From positions 1,339,001 through 1,403,000 of the forward strand of contig JAUIRK010000916.1 in NCBI GenBank assembly GCA_030549495.1: 64,000 nucleotides of DNA, written 5' to 3'. The stretch is from Nectonema munidae. Lineage: Eukaryota > Nematomorpha > Nectonematoida > Nectonematidae. The notes under the pieces are model-generated. The model was not told where the DNA came from. It saw only the letters and a list, made by a program, of their open reading frames with translations, and did not search any database. Of the stretch, positions 46,791 through 59,885 are shown piece after piece. The stretch's first letter is position 1. Every line of letters starts with the position of its first letter. The translations under genes were made by a program, and so were the position numbers.

Positions 46791-49700
46791 ACTTCACTTG
46801 TTCTTATTTTATCTCTTTGTGCTTTTATCCAAGTGATTCAGTGAAAAGCATCTTACTTACACGATCATTTGCATCGCTGTACTGCCAAGTGCCAACGCCA
46901 TTACCGAAATATCATGCAATTACAGAGTTCAATATTTTGAAGATTTTTCCCTTCCCACCGAGATTTCCTGATCTGTTGTTATCGGCATTTCCTGAGATAT
47001 CCCGTGATTTGTATAATAGCTTTTATAGATACTTGTTTCACTTTAACTTATAATGAATATAGTAAAATTCGAATAATAAGTTTTTATTGTTTACACAAGT
47101 TTAATGAATACACCTGACAGTGATGGATCTAGATCGAGCCCGTTACCCCTCGTAGCATAATTTCAATTCTTTAGCATTCAAGTCATGAATTTGTTCTCAA
47201 CTAAAAATATCACTAGTTTACAATTATCTCTTAAACTTTGGTATAAATATGTTAAAAAACGAATTAAATTAAATTCATATTTATTGAGTTTTTAAAGATT
47301 ATATTTCTTTTTTTAGCACAATTTGGCAAGTTTGTGCTTCATTCCCGTAGCGCGTTATGTATGTGAAAAGAACATCTTATCGTTCCCATTAGTGAAAACT
47401 AATCGTAGAACTACAATGACCCTGATATCCCTCGCTAAATTTGGTTCTCTTCTGGGCATCCCAGTGGATCTTGTCGTGGATAGCGCTTGCACTAACTTAT
47501 AAAATATACGCTGTAAATTAAGAAATTTTGGCGAAGAATTTAATTTTCCGCAAACCAAAATTCGCCGAAATTAAATTCCGAGATTTTAAATTCCAGAGTT
47601 TCAAGTTTTTTTATATGACATTTTTTATAACATTTAAAATCGTTCATACATACAATTAAAAATCACTGTACCTTCGATATCAAGTGCTCAACAAGTAAAG
47701 AAACTAACTTTTTAGAATAAATATCCAACAAATTGAGAAATTTTTATTTGTGTGATTAAATTATGGCGAATTTGTTTTTGAACCACATAATTCGTCAAAT
47801 TTGTTCTCGCGATTAGAGTGCATATAATAATCTAATTCAATAAATTAATCTGATTTGTAATACTAAAAAAATCTTTTAAAAATGGCCATAACTGATTAAA
47901 TATTTCATAAAAATGGAAATTTTAGGGAAATTAAAAATTCCAGGATTTGTACATTTTATCCAAAATCAGCGGTGTTCTTTGTATCCTAGTTAAAAAACTC
48001 TACATAAAATAGACTAAAATGAGAAGTTTCATCATCTTTAGTATATCTAAGATTTACATGAAAGTTTGGCACAAAATGTCTAATTTAGATACGAAATGTA
48101 TTGATAACAAAACGTCATGCAACAAAAATTAGTTCATTTTTCACAAAATTCATGATATAACAATTTGAACCTGGGTTTAATAACCCAAACATTGTTGAAC
48201 CGAGTTGTAGACGTACCAATAACACATAATGCAATGGAAAAGATGAAAGAAACAGGCCTAATTTTCGAGACAACATTTGTTTCGTAGGTAGAGATGTTCG
48301 TAACGCTAGTTTTTATATCTTTATTACGTAAAAAAATCGCCATCTGTCTACGTTTTGATGACTTTCTCTAATTTTACCTGACACTTCATCACAGATTTCA
48401 GGGGGATATAGAAGATTTCCAAATTTGTGTATATGTTTACGAGCACGCCTCGTCATAAATCAAAGTAACAATGTTGCTTATGACGCCTATTTACTCCGTG
48501 TGCATACGAGCTCCTAGTCTGTTTGTTTCTATTTCTTTTCCACATTTCTGAATTTATCATGGTCTATATATTTTTTTTTCATACTGCACTTTACGAGTAT
48601 TTTTTTTCATACTGCACTTTACGAGTATTTTTTTATTATATAATCTCTTTATTGAAGGCCCATTTTGAAAGATCTAAAACATTCGATCGTCATTGCCAAT
48701 GATTTCCATTATTTTTTATATTTTATTTAAGTTTTTGGTCCATGTCATTATAATAAGCATAGCGCCAAAATGTAGTTTACATATTTTACTTTTAAACCGC
48801 TAGATTTTAATTTTTGGTGAGGGCCGTAACTTAGATCAAGATCTGTTACTCCAAGAGTCCCATACTTGGTGAGCATCCTACTAACTAAATGTTCTATCTC
48901 AAGAAAAAGTCTTTATAATAACTCTATAGTCCATACCCTATTCTATCCCTTCTTCTTTGTTGTCAGTCACCATGCCGATAGCCATAACTTTATTTCACAA
49001 CAATTATTTTTTCTTAACAGTAGTCTATTCGATCTCTTTTTCCTGAGTCAGGTTGTCTTAGATGCCTATCCTAGATCTTGCGCTTGAATTCAGCATCAAA
49101 TCTTCTTCACCCATAGTTTGATACAAGGGGTGCAATTGTGGCTTCTCCTAGAAAACACGAAACTCTACCCTTAAAACGTATCCGTTCTTTATTTCACAGC
49201 AGAGTCCTGCGGGAAACCAAAAATTCTCTGTTCACCATGTTTTCCGTAATCGTGTAAGAAATAATTCGTGCAGTGCAAACCAATACTTAAAACAGGGAAC
49301 CTAAAAATTCATTAGTATAAACTCTAGTTTACCTAGCTGCATTTTTTAAGATGTAAGACATTGTAGATCACTATAATCATATCCTTCCAACTTAAGTGTT
49401 TGCAAAAGATATGGCTATTAGACCATACATGAATATTCTTCTTTGTTTAATCACTTTGTTTTGATATGGTAATTCATTACAGCTATTATAATGGTTTTTT
49501 ACTGCTCTAACATATTTATAAACAGTTTTGTAAGAACTGTGCTAAACCCCAAACGATAAATGTTAGCATTGATAAACTTTTAATCATTATAATTGTATGA
49601 ATTACTATGTCAAAGAAATAAAATGTTTCAGCAACCTTTTTGTGAAAATTTGAAAAAAGCCTTGAAAAACATGGTCGAACCACATTTTTAAAAATTGTAT

Positions 49701-49930
49701 TTCGAATTACTTCAATCCTCGTTAAAAAGGCATGCCTAATTCAGTTTCAAACAGGAAAATTGACCTAGAAAATGATAAACTAATGTACTAAACTCGCAAA
49801 GAACTAATAAATATTATTTGAACTGTAATATTAAATATTAACAACTTTCCACTACAACTAAATTGAAAAAATTAAAAATACAAACATTCTTATCGCAAAT
49901 CAAAATTAATTGAATGAATCGACAAGTATA
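46791..49930. other. Spacer, nothing firm
   Basis: AT-rich. A 28-bp unit with CATACTGCACTTTACGAGTA is tandemly doubled at about 48,573-48,632. The frames at 47,355-47,558 and 48,134-48,343 (minus) have no recognisable domain. Confidence 0.4.
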
Positions 49931-49934
49931 AAGC

Positions 49935-52234
49935 CTTATCAGACGCTCCTCTTTTTTATCCTTGATAGCCAAAGATCCAGCTTCATTTGGAAGGCAGTTA
50001 GTTTTTCTGCAAAAACAAGTATGTTGGAATTTTCTCCCTGAAGTGAAAGATTAAGGTAATTCCGAATTAAGAAATCTACCAAGTATGCAGTTTTTGCCAA
50101 ATTATTCAAGTCACCAAGTAAATTTGAAAGTTCTGTTCTTCCTTGCTGAGATGGGAATTCTCTCACCTCAGCATTCAACTCAAAAAATCTTTGCAATACT
50201 TTTCGTTTTGACAGCCACCTTACTCAGTGTGAAAATTCTTGGAATCCATTTCTTGCCTAATTTTAGTGAACAAGCGATTGTTCAATGCATTTGACTTTAT
50301 AAAGTTAACAGCTTTAACAACTGATTGCATAACAGTTTTCAAATCTGTTGGCAATGATTTTGAAGCTAATACTTGACGATGTATAATGCAATGAACTCCA
50401 ACAGATTTTGGAAAAACATTCTTTACCATTTGTTGAAACTCAGATGTACAACCAAGCATAGACGGTGCACCATCAGTACATATGCCACCAACATTTCCCC
50501 ACTTAAGTTCTTGAAATTCACTTATTTTTCAAATATGTCAATGCTTTTAGTTGTTGTTTCTAATGGTCTGCAAAAGAGAAATTCATCCTAAAAATCACAA
50601 TTATTTATATATCGCACATAAACTAATAACTGAGGAAGATTACTTACATCTGGGGAATCATCAACTTGTAATGTAAAGAGATCAAGTGGAAATGTCTTAA
50701 TTTCATCAATAAATTGAGAAAGAATATCACCTGAAATATCTGCAATTCTCATCTCTACAGTATTATAATAAAGAGATATACTTTTTAAAGATTTGACTGC
50801 CTTATCTCCAATCATGTGCTGAACGATGCCTTTTGCACATGGTAAAATCAATTCCTCACCAATGGCATGCGGTTTTTCTGGCTTAGCAATTCTCAGGTAC
50901 ACTGTGTAAGACGAGCTGATTTACTTTGTCTTTGGAAAGTTCCATCACTGTCAAGACAAGATTTTTTTAGTTGCACACACTTATTCTTGAAAAACTCACG
51001 GCTTTCATTACTGAAATTTAACTTATTCGGCTTCATGGATTCTTCTGAGAGCACTTCACTCAACACTACACATTAAGGTTTTCTTTTGCGGTTGAGATAA
51101 TGCAAGTAAAAGCAAAGTTAAAAGGTAGTCCTCCATATATTTTCGCTTTCTTTTGTTGTTTGTCATCGCCATTTTAAGAAGAAAAATATAAAAGGATTGC
51201 AAAAATCATATGCAAAGATGAGAATCAAACGAGGAAGGGAGAAAGAGAAAGATGATAAATACCAAGAAAATCTACTGTGATAATAGGCATGAAAATGGTA
51301 CGAAAACCTTAAATTATTATAAAATTTAAAAAAATATGTTCTGATGCATTTATATACACACTTTTCTCCTCTCCTCTTTCGTTCTCCTTTGATTTTCACT
51401 GAATTTAAAGCCAACAACTCATTTATTATTTCTACCATATATCCGCATGTCCTTCTGCAGCTTACTGTAGGTTTGTAAACATCAATATTTTTCGCATATA
51501 TGACTTGATACTAAGGTTAGTAATTTTCAGTGAAATTATCATTAACATTCAGGGAATATCATTATTATCTTGAACGTAGTTAATAGAAAATTCAAACATC
51601 AAACAACCTACACACAAAAAAAACTATGCACCTATGTACAAAACCCAAACAAAATTAGTCCTTGGAATACTAACTATTAAAACGCAAGAGCGATAAATCA
51701 AATGTACAACAATCTCAAATACTACAACGCTCCATACTTTAACATTCCAAATACAAATTCAGTGTTGGCTCAAACAGACTGGTAGCACAATGACACAGAG
51801 AGATGCCAGATGCAAACTCTTAGCAGAGCTCGAGACAGGCATATATATATCCGAAGCACTATGGATACAGGTATAAATGGCCAAGAACCCATGATCCCCA
51901 CAAGTTAATCCTAGGATGAAAAAGGTCCTTAGAAAGTGGGTACATAACAATCTACTGTACAATTGACCACACCAATTAATCATGGCATTACAAAAAGGAA
52001 AATAGTTCAGTTTGACCTAACGTATATTCTTTCCTTTGGCTTTTAGAATTAAGCCTATATATACCGTCTCAGGTTGGAAGCGCAATGTTCGGGAAAAGCC
52101 TTCTGAATCCTCTTAATCCATTGATATCAGCCTAATCCCTTATAAATCATTATCATTTATAATCTCTTTGCGACCCCAAGAAAATTACTTGCCGACCCCA
52201 AGTGGGGACGCGACTCCAGGGTTGGGAACCCCTG
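49935..52234 (-). mobile_element. hAT transposon relic (SCAND3/ZBED-like)
   Basis: Transposase remains lie on the minus strand from about 51,175 down to 49,939. A hAT end reads, reversed, CAGGGGTTCCCAACC at 52,220-52,234, followed by GGAGTCGCGTCCCCAC, a typical 5' end of this lineage. The last third of the transposase and the 3' terminal repeat are missing to the left of 49,935. The stretch 51,180-52,140 has no recognisable transposase sequence and may be a later insertion or decayed leader. Whether the end and the coding remains belong to one copy is inference. Confidence 0.65.
49939..51175 (-). pseudogene. SCAND3/ZBED5-like hAT transposase, broken
   Basis: Reading the minus strand: an N-terminal start near 51,170 (MAMTNNKRKRKYMEDYL), then LRIAKPEKPHAIGEELILPC, VQHMIGDKAVKSLKSISL and MRIADISGDILSQF. 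Next comes LFTLQVDDSPDVSNLPQLLV at 50,588-50,902, where the LDEST-like catalytic aspartate block lies. After breaks follow GVHCIIHRQVLASKSLPTDL and VVKAVNFIKSNALNNRLFTK at 50,220-50,459, with the CxxH-like hAT signature, and FAEKLTAFQMKLDLW at 49,939-50,196. Several frame changes and stops separate these parts, so it is not functional. This lineage has given rise to domesticated genes in vertebrates, but this copy is plainly dead. Confidence 0.85.
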
Positions 52235-52242
52235 GTCTAAGT

Positions 52243-53366
52243 GAAAATATATGCACTTAACAATATAAGTGAAAAAATATTTATGAATAATTAAAATGAG
52301 AAGTTAAGGACTCAAATTTTATCACCAAGAACATACTGAATTTGGATCCAATTCAGTTGCATAAATCGTTATTATTTTAAAAATACCCATGTATTTAGAT
52401 CTGGTATAAAGGAAATGATAATTACATCGAATATATTCTGTCTTCAAATAGACGCCTTCTTTTCACATTGTCTAAGAACAAAGCCTTGTTGTTACAAGGT
52501 GCGACCTTTCCCTGATATATTCACTTTCTGTGACTTAATATTGGGAGGATACAATGAATATTATATTATGGTTACCACACGTTTTATCAGTTTATATCAT
52601 TTCACTGCAATTTACTAATTTGATACGATAAAACAAAGTAAGTTTCATTTCACTACATTTACTCTCGTTTTTTAGAGCTTCGAAAGTAACGATAAAAAGA
52701 TATTTGATAACAAAATTTTTGTATATGGAACGACACACTAAAAATAATGAATTTTTTTTTTAATTCTAGAAAACGCATTAGAATAGAAGCTTTTCCAGAA
52801 CTTAATCACAATATGAAGATAAAGCAATGTATAAAAATGATTGAAAAGAATAAATTTGGATATAAATTTAGCTTGAGGTCCGTAGAATCTTAATTTCAGG
52901 TTTCGATGGAAATGTAATATTTGAAGAACCAAGACTTTCTTCTCCTTACTGTTTTGTAATTGATAATAAAAATCTAGTGGTTTAACATTCTTTCAGCGCA
53001 ACTTCAAAATTTGTTGATTATCCTTTATTATGTTTATCCTTAATTGTTGATTAGTTTGAGTAAGGGTAATATACGTATTTGAGTTTGTTGTTAAATATGT
53101 CTAAGATAGAAAAAGATCATGTCATATCTGTAAAAAGACGAAGGCTCAAAGACTGAACAAATTTTTAACAAGTTTTTAAAAAGTATGCAGTTTCAAAAGC
53201 CAGACAAGTTAATTACGCAGTTAGCACGCGCACCAGTGGCGGATTCAGAGGTCCAGAGTTGGTGTTATCGTCCTCTCTCCCTCTCTTCCATTGCAAATTT
53301 TTAGCATATCAGAGTATAATTCAATCAGAGTTAGTTTCATTTTGTAAAAGAAGAGTTGTATCCACA
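52243..53366. other. Spacer, nothing recognised
   Basis: AT-rich spacer between two hAT copies. No coding region or repeat end seen. Confidence 0.45.
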
Positions 53367-53374
53367 CTCTAAGC

Positions 53375-55502
53375 CAGGGGTTCCCAACCTGTGGTACGCG
53401 TACCCTTGCTGGCACGCGAAAGCCTTCCAAGTGGTACGCGAGATGTTTTTCAAAAATTCAAAAAAATACTTGTTTTCACAGAAATTCCCACAGAGAGAAA
53501 TGTAGTGTAATGTGAATTTGGCCAAAGTTCATTTTCTTTAGTTCCGCAACTGTAATACATGTAAATATGTGCATATGCGTATAATGTAGTATGCACGCAC
53601 ACACATTCTGTTGACTTAGTAGGTACAGTGCTGTGATTAATTAACTTACCATCTTTGTGATTGTTTATTTTTATCGATTATTATGTAAATTATTATATAT
53701 ATTCAATATATTAAAAAGCAACTTTTCATTTTATATCAGATTGTTATAGCGATAAATCAAGATACCCAAACGACAGTATAGCGATCAATATATTAATTTT
53801 GGTTCTATGAATTGAAGAATAGGGAAGAATCTGTGCCACGGTATGTGCTGTGTATGAAGACATTATCAAATGCATCAATGAAGACTTTTACAACGCCATC
53901 TCCAAACTAATCATCCAGGCTAGGAAGACCGCGATCCTAATTATTTTAAGCGAAGAACGACTAGACAAAATGGGGAAGTAATATGAGCAGTCGGTTGGTA
54001 TTGTGACAGCCTCCTGTGAAATTGCACTTTTGGCAAAGAAATAAAACCTTCCACTAGAAATGGTGAAATGGAGTTGGTGAAGCAGTGTCAAATAATACGA
54101 TACAGAGGTGTATTAAAGAAACCAGTGAGAACCAGTCATACGGAAGTACAGGGTCAAAATATGGATTTGCAATACAACTGGACGAATCAATGGACCTGTC
54201 AAACTGCGCACAGCTTCTGATATATGTGCGTTATGCTACTAATGATGCAATTCGAAGTGAATTACTCTTGACCAATGAAATGACAACTACAACAAAAGGA
54301 GAAGACGTGTTCGAGCTTATGAAAACTTTTTCAAAGAAAATGGTCTCCAATGGACCAAGCTAGTAGGTTGCACAACTGACGGCGCTCCTGTTATGCTTGA
54401 GAGAAAAACTAGGTTCCAAGCTCGGGTGTAAGTAGTGTCTCCATCTGCCACTTCTGTTCACTGTTTCATACACCGATTTGCTCTCTCTGCTAAAGTTCTA
54501 CCTCCCGATATGAAGACAACCATGAAACTGGTGGTTAAAATGGTAAACTACATTATGACATCTGCCCTAAATAGTCGTCTCTTCAAGGTCATTTGTGAGG
54601 ATATCGGATCAGAATACACGTCATTGCTATTCATACGGAAGTCTGTCTCGAGGGAGTACCACTATGCTCCTTTTTGTGCTGAGAAAGGAGCTGCTTCAGT
54701 TTTTCCAAACAAGAGATCACGAAGTTCAGAAGATCCTTGAAGATGGAAACTTCATTCTTTACCTTGCCTACCTGTCAGATATTTTTGGAGTCATGTATCA
54801 TTTCAATTGTTCTCAGGGCGCTGAAAGTAACATCATTGTTTTCTCAATCAAATTGACTGCATTTACTCGAAAGCTCGATTTGTGGATTGAGAACTGACCG
54901 ATTAGAATGTGTGAGAATGTGGCGTCACTTAAGGAGGGAGGAGCCTAGTATTGCATTTGGTCAAGAGATCACCAAAGATCTCCTTCTGTTGAAAGATGAA
55001 ATCAGGCACTACTTCTTCAATGATTGTGATGCACAAACATGCACTTACATTCGGAATCCATTCACAACACTGGTGATCTCACAGTGGGAACTGGTGAACA
55101 AGAATAACTCATCGATTTGCAGTGCGACGAAGGTGAAAATCATAAATTGGCCAACTTCTGGTTAAATGTAAGTCCCTCCTATCCGTCACTAGTGAAAAGC
55201 AATTCATCAGCTTCTCATATTTCCAACGACATGGGAATGCGAACAAGAGTTTTCTACCTTTCTTACAATCAAGTCGAACACAAGAAATCGTTTCGTAAAC
55301 CCAGAACACAATTTCCGATGTTTTGTGAGCATAATATCTCCACGGCTTGCAAAACTAGTATTATATTTATATGTTATTGTGTCTGTTAACCTTTTAGTAT
55401 AGTTCTTTTATGGTCAAAAACTAATCGTTAAAGTTAGGTGGTACGTACCTACAGAATAAGTCCATAAGTGGTGCACAGCAACAAAAAGGTTGGGAAACTC
55501 TG
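53375..55502 (+). mobile_element. hAT transposon, full length, perfect target duplication
   Basis: A 2,128-bp element from CAGGGGTTCCCAACC to GGTTGGGAAACTCTG, flanked by exact CTCTAAGC duplications at 53,367-53,374 and 55,503-55,510. GGTACGCG repeats near the left end (GTGGTACGCGTACCC, GTGGTACGCGAGATG) and GGTGGTACGTACC near the right end form subterminal repeats. The transposase inside is decayed. The last base of the right duplication is also the first base of the hAT MITE at 55,510, so the two elements abut exactly. Confidence 0.93.
53840..55388 (+). pseudogene. SCAND3/ZBED5-like hAT transposase, broken
   Basis: Family order is intact across several frames: VLCMKTLSNASMKTF near 53,847 (finger region), then at 54,085-54,363 FAIQLDESMDLSNCAQLLIY with the first catalytic aspartate. 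VGCTTDGAPVM near 54,367 holds the second. SVHCFIHRFALSAKVLPPDM and VNYIMTSALNSRLFKVICED are at 54,435-54,740. IVFSIKLTAFTRKLDLW is at about 54,836-54,886. FWLNVSPSYPSLVK near 55,156 and, further on, SPRLAKL form the C-terminal end. Stops and shifts (for example TAG after NGPS at 54,361) break it in many places. It is a distant relative of the minus-strand copy at 50-51 kb, not a recent duplicate. Confidence 0.9.
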
Positions 55503-55509
55503 CTCTAAG

Positions 55510-55803
55510 CAGTGGTTCTCAACCTTATATAACAAAGGTATCATCAATATTGCACTAGAGGGCTGCATAAATGGTATATATTTTGTATACTCCTAAAAAG
55601 AAAAGATGGGCGATTATTACATCATCTCTAAATCCGCAAATGCCATGATGTGTAGTTCAATTTTAAGATATTCGACTATACTACATCCTATGCACAGTAC
55701 ATAGATCAAAAACTGCGAAATTGTGATCAAATCAAGCCAATTTTGTGCAACTTTACAATGCGGGCCGCAAAATAAGAGACACTCCCGCGGTTGAGAACCT
55801 CTG
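55510..55803. mobile_element. hAT-type MITE abutting the previous hAT
   Basis: Ends are CAGTGGTTCTCAACC and, reversed, CAGAGGTTCTCAACC. The inside has TTGCACTAGAGGGCTGCAT, as in the element at 9,842. No clear 8-bp duplication remains (left GCTCTAAG, right CTAAAGTA). It was probably the older element, and the larger hAT landed at its left edge. Confidence 0.8.
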
Positions 55804-57835
55804 CTAAAGTAATACTGTAGGTATTATTCATTTAGCAGAAATTTTGCATATGCAAAATTCAGAAAATATTTATTTTAGAAAAAGAAATGTTTTAAAAAAT
55901 GGCCCCGGCAAAATATCTTGTAGATCCGCCCTGACGCAGACACATAATCACACGCAAACACAGACACACACACCACATAAGCACGGCACACCGACACAAG
56001 AACAAACGGTTAGATATGATTTATTATATATTTTTGCTATAATATCAATAAAAAATGTATGAGCGTCCTTGAAAAAAATTCGCTAAACTGCAATCGTATA
56101 GTAGATAGAGCATAAAGTTTTTCTTGCAGAAAATATTCGATAGCGATCGTATAAAATTATGAAGTGCATAACGATTAAACCGTAAATATAACAATGCATT
56201 GTTACACTAAATCAAAAAGTGTCAATCTATTTTTGGCTGGCTTTATTCACGAATAAATTGAATATTGTCCATCTAGCTAGATTCTAGAATAAGAAAATAG
56301 AGCAGAAATGATTTTGTTATCACATGTCAGATGATATATTCCTTAATTTAAAATAACTCCAGTAAGCTCAGTGAAGTGAAAAAACTGTAAATAACAGTCG
56401 GTTAAATCATTCATTTGCCATAAAGTTACAAATTAAGGATACAAACCCAAGACTTCATAGAAGATTAAAAAGGCCTTCGTTTGGTCCGCTATCTTTGGCC
56501 TTAACATAAAACATGGAAATTAAGGGCTGTTATTTTTAATTTTGTTTATATAGCCTTACTAATTTTTTTGTTTGTTTTCCTTACGATTAACTTGCGGTCC
56601 GAGATAATATTTTAATATAAAATCATTTTATACAATGTCAGTTAAAACATGTCTCACATCTATGCTACTTGTTTAAAACCATCGTCATTACCTGCACGAG
56701 GCTTTTTGAGTCTGACACTGTTGCCATAACCTAACCATGAATAAATCCAAATAGAAGAGTCTCAGAAGAAAACTGAGAGTTTAATTCTGGGTGTAAGGAT
56801 TTATTTACTTCCCAAAGTAGCCGGTTTTCCTTTTCGACAACAAAAAATATGACTTTCGAAGATATTTACAAAACAAGCATTGAGAATTTACAGAAAAATA
56901 GTCAAAAGAAGGTGAGTAAAAGAGTGATTTTGTAACTTCAACAGAAATCTGAGCAGAGAAAAGCTTCGCAGTTTCGGTGATCGTAAGGTGGTGTTAGTCG
57001 TTTACAACCGGGGAATACATGAAAGAATAGTTCATTATAATATTAGAGCATCTATTCTGCAACTTTAAAAATAAACAGAAAAGCGTCTCTCTTAGCAAAG
57101 GGCGCAAAAGGCTTGAACATATATCACTGTTATTATATTTGAACTCTAAGGGGCGATATGCAGAACTGCTTGAACAAATACCCTTAAAAGGGCCGGCGAT
57201 AGGACATTTGTGATGCTGCTGTGGGTTGTCTAAAAGCCAAATTGAATAAACACATCTCAACTGGTTTTCAGTACACAAGAAGTACAATGAGCTTTTCCCC
57301 GATTTTTAATTGGAAATTCAATTTTAATAATACAAAATTTCATAATTTTTGTGGACACATATTTAAGTTTTATAATTTACGTTATTTTTTCTTAAATTTC
57401 AAATTCAAATGACAAATCAGATAAAATTTCATTTTTAAGTTAAATTCATTTACCTCAACTTCAGGAAATTTCGCCATATTTAACAAATTCTACATGTGGA
57501 ATAAGGTATGTGTGCAAATTTTCAAATATAAAATGTTTTTTAACAAATATAAAAATAAAAAACGTAGATATGATTCGCTTTCAATTCTTTATATATAAGA
57601 CTAAATAAAAGAAATATATACCTTTTAAATATAGGTTTTTGCAATATGTATATAAACAGTGAAATAAATTTAAAAAAAAATATTTTTCAACATTTTGTCC
57701 CATATGTGTCGACATTTTGTCTTTTGTCATTTTGTCTGCGCACCAAGGTCACATGCTACAACTCCCACATTGGAAAGATATGTAGTGAATGTCAAGTCAC
57801 ATTTTAAACAGTGGAAACAATAGAATTTAATGAGC
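55804..57835. other. Spacer, nothing firm
   Basis: AT-rich with a CA-rich tract at 55,935-55,985. The minus-strand frame at 56,994-57,287 shows no domain. Confidence 0.45.
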
Positions 57836-57840
57836 TCATA

Positions 57841-58200
57841 TTTTTAACATAACATATTTATTGAAGCAAAATTGAGGCTAATGCCTGTAAGATTTGCATC
57901 TTGAAATTAAGCAAAATAATGCAATCTCCTAGACTGCCAAACTGCATCCAGTTTGTTTTTAAACTCATTCAACGTAGTAGAATTCACAACTTCACTGGGC
58001 AAAGAATTCCAATCTTCAAAAGCTCTTTGTGTTAGAAATGTTGGGCGATACTGGTTCTGGAAACTTTCAGCTTTAAATTCTAGAAATTCTTGTTGAAAAA
58101 CCAGGCAGGACATCTTCTTTTATTAAAAAAGAATCTTCTTTTGAATAAAAAGTCAGCCAGTTTATATTATAGTTTAGCACAAATATAGGAAGAATTCAAA
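57841..58200 (-). mobile_element. LINE 3' end (CR1/Jockey-type)
   Basis: The minus-strand frame 58,113-57,907 reads YRPTFLTQRAFEDWNSLPSE and VVNSTTLNEFKNKLDAVW, the end of a LINE polyprotein, much like the copy at 4,451-4,654. It is followed by the tail CAATAAATATGTTATGTT on that strand. It is 5'-truncated, as is usual for these elements. Confidence 0.85.
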
Positions 58201-58790
58201 AGGACGTGCATATTTCACCGTCTAATTTATTTCAAAGTAGGACTACACTTGCACCCTGCACTTTTGTTGTGGTACTCCTTGGCTGCAGCAACCGGTGAAA
58301 CTCTTTTTTAAAACTTTAGCAAAACGGCAATGTTATGCGCGTCCAGAGATTTTTCTCTGACGAACGAGAAAGCAAAATCTCTCTTTTGATAGAGGACACC
58401 TGATCTAGAGCACACAACCAAACAAGAAGAATGTGAAATAATAATAACACTGATCAAAATCAAATTTATTGTCTAAGTTTTTTTAGCTGATTTAAGACAA
58501 TTTTGATGTCCTGAATCCAAAAATAACATTGCTTTTCCTCAATCAAGTCAACTTCCTGAACTAGGCCACTTGTTTTTTGACATTTTGTTTACATGTAGCG
58601 GTATTTCAATTTATATGATACAAATTTTTTTTATTTCTTGAAATAAACGAACGCAAAATAGTTTGCATACGTCAATTCATGTCTTACTATTTTATTTTAG
58701 ATATAAATAAAATTGCTTTGACCAGACGAACTTGTAAAAATAAGCACGACAATTCTGCTACATCTGGTGCGAATACATCATTGTTCCTAA
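58201..58790. other. Spacer, nothing recognised
   Basis: No coding or repeat signal that I can name. Confidence 0.4.
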
Positions 58791-58804
58791 CAGGAAATCA
58801 GTCA

Positions 58805-59885
58805 CATGTTTTGTAAAGTGTGCTTATTATACTATTTTGGTATTATGGTGATCAGGATAAAGCTTGGATGCCACATATGGTATGTAAGGCATGCACCAAG
58901 AAGAGTTGTCTGCAGTTTGGGATTGCTATGGTTTGGAGGGAGAGGACAAATCACGGTACTGACTGTTACTTTTGCATTATTGATGTGAGTGGGTTCAACA
59001 GAAAAAACCGCTGCAGCCTAAAGTAGCCTGATTTAGTTTTAGATAATGTTCTGACATTAGTTGTGAAGATTCCTCTAGTGGTGAAAAAATGAAGAAAAAG
59101 AAGAAGTGATTACGATGATGATCGACATCATTTTTACCAAAATGAGGTAAATGATCACGTTCGCCATCTCAGTTTGTCAAAGTCATCTGCCAAACTGTTA
59201 ACATCCAGATTGAAGGTAAAAAACCTCCTTTCTGAAACTGCTCGCATCACATTTTACAACAACAGACATAAAGAGTACCTCCATTTTTATTTGAAGAGAT
59301 GGATTTGGTGTACTGTACAGATATTGTTTGGCTTTTGAACAAGCTTGGAGTGTCACAGTACAGAGAAAAAGATTGGAGACAGTTCATTGAAGAAGCAAAC
59401 GTTCGCTGAAATGTGTTCTGCTGCAAAACTGCAACCAATTTGCCTCTGTTCCCTTATTTCCTGAACTACACTGAAGGAAAAGTATGTAGAGGTGAAATAT
59501 GTGCTGGAGGAAATTTCTTATCTTTCAAGATGAATGGTTAATTTGTGTTGACCTGAAGATGGTGAACTTTTTGTTAGGACAGCAGTCGGGCTTCAACAAG
59601 TTCCCATGTCTTCTGTGCATATGGGGTAGTAGGATAGTATAGGGACACTGCTCAGCATTACACGAAGAAGGGACGGCCTGTGTGAGAGGTGTTGCTGTCT
59701 TGCAGAACAAAGAATGTCAAAGTTTTTCCAAGTTTAATCACAAAGAAGTTGAAAGCTGTCAACTTTGTTAAATCTGTTAGCTCATCAGAGATCCTGAGTT
59801 TGAAAACTCAATGAACAAAGTGGAAGTGGTTTTTCCCGGTCGAGAAAACTTTCTTGACAACAACAAAACTAGGAACTAGGGTCAT
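58805..59885 (+). mobile_element. Fossil of a dispersed invertebrate repeat protein, class unresolved
   Basis: Stretches in several frames match a protein family that I know as highly repeated in invertebrate genomes: MPHMVCKACTK and an adjoining MVWRE and CYFC zinc-binding-like region (58,820-59,026), VNDHVRHLSLSKSSAKLL and RITFYNNRHKEYL around 59,150-59,290, TLKEKYVEVKYVLEEISYLS around 59,470-59,525, and DPEFENSMNKVE around 59,791-59,826. The order follows the family, but the copy is broken at many points and lacks the C-terminal part. I cannot say which transposon class carries it, and no terminal repeats were found. Treated as a fossil. Confidence 0.6.
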
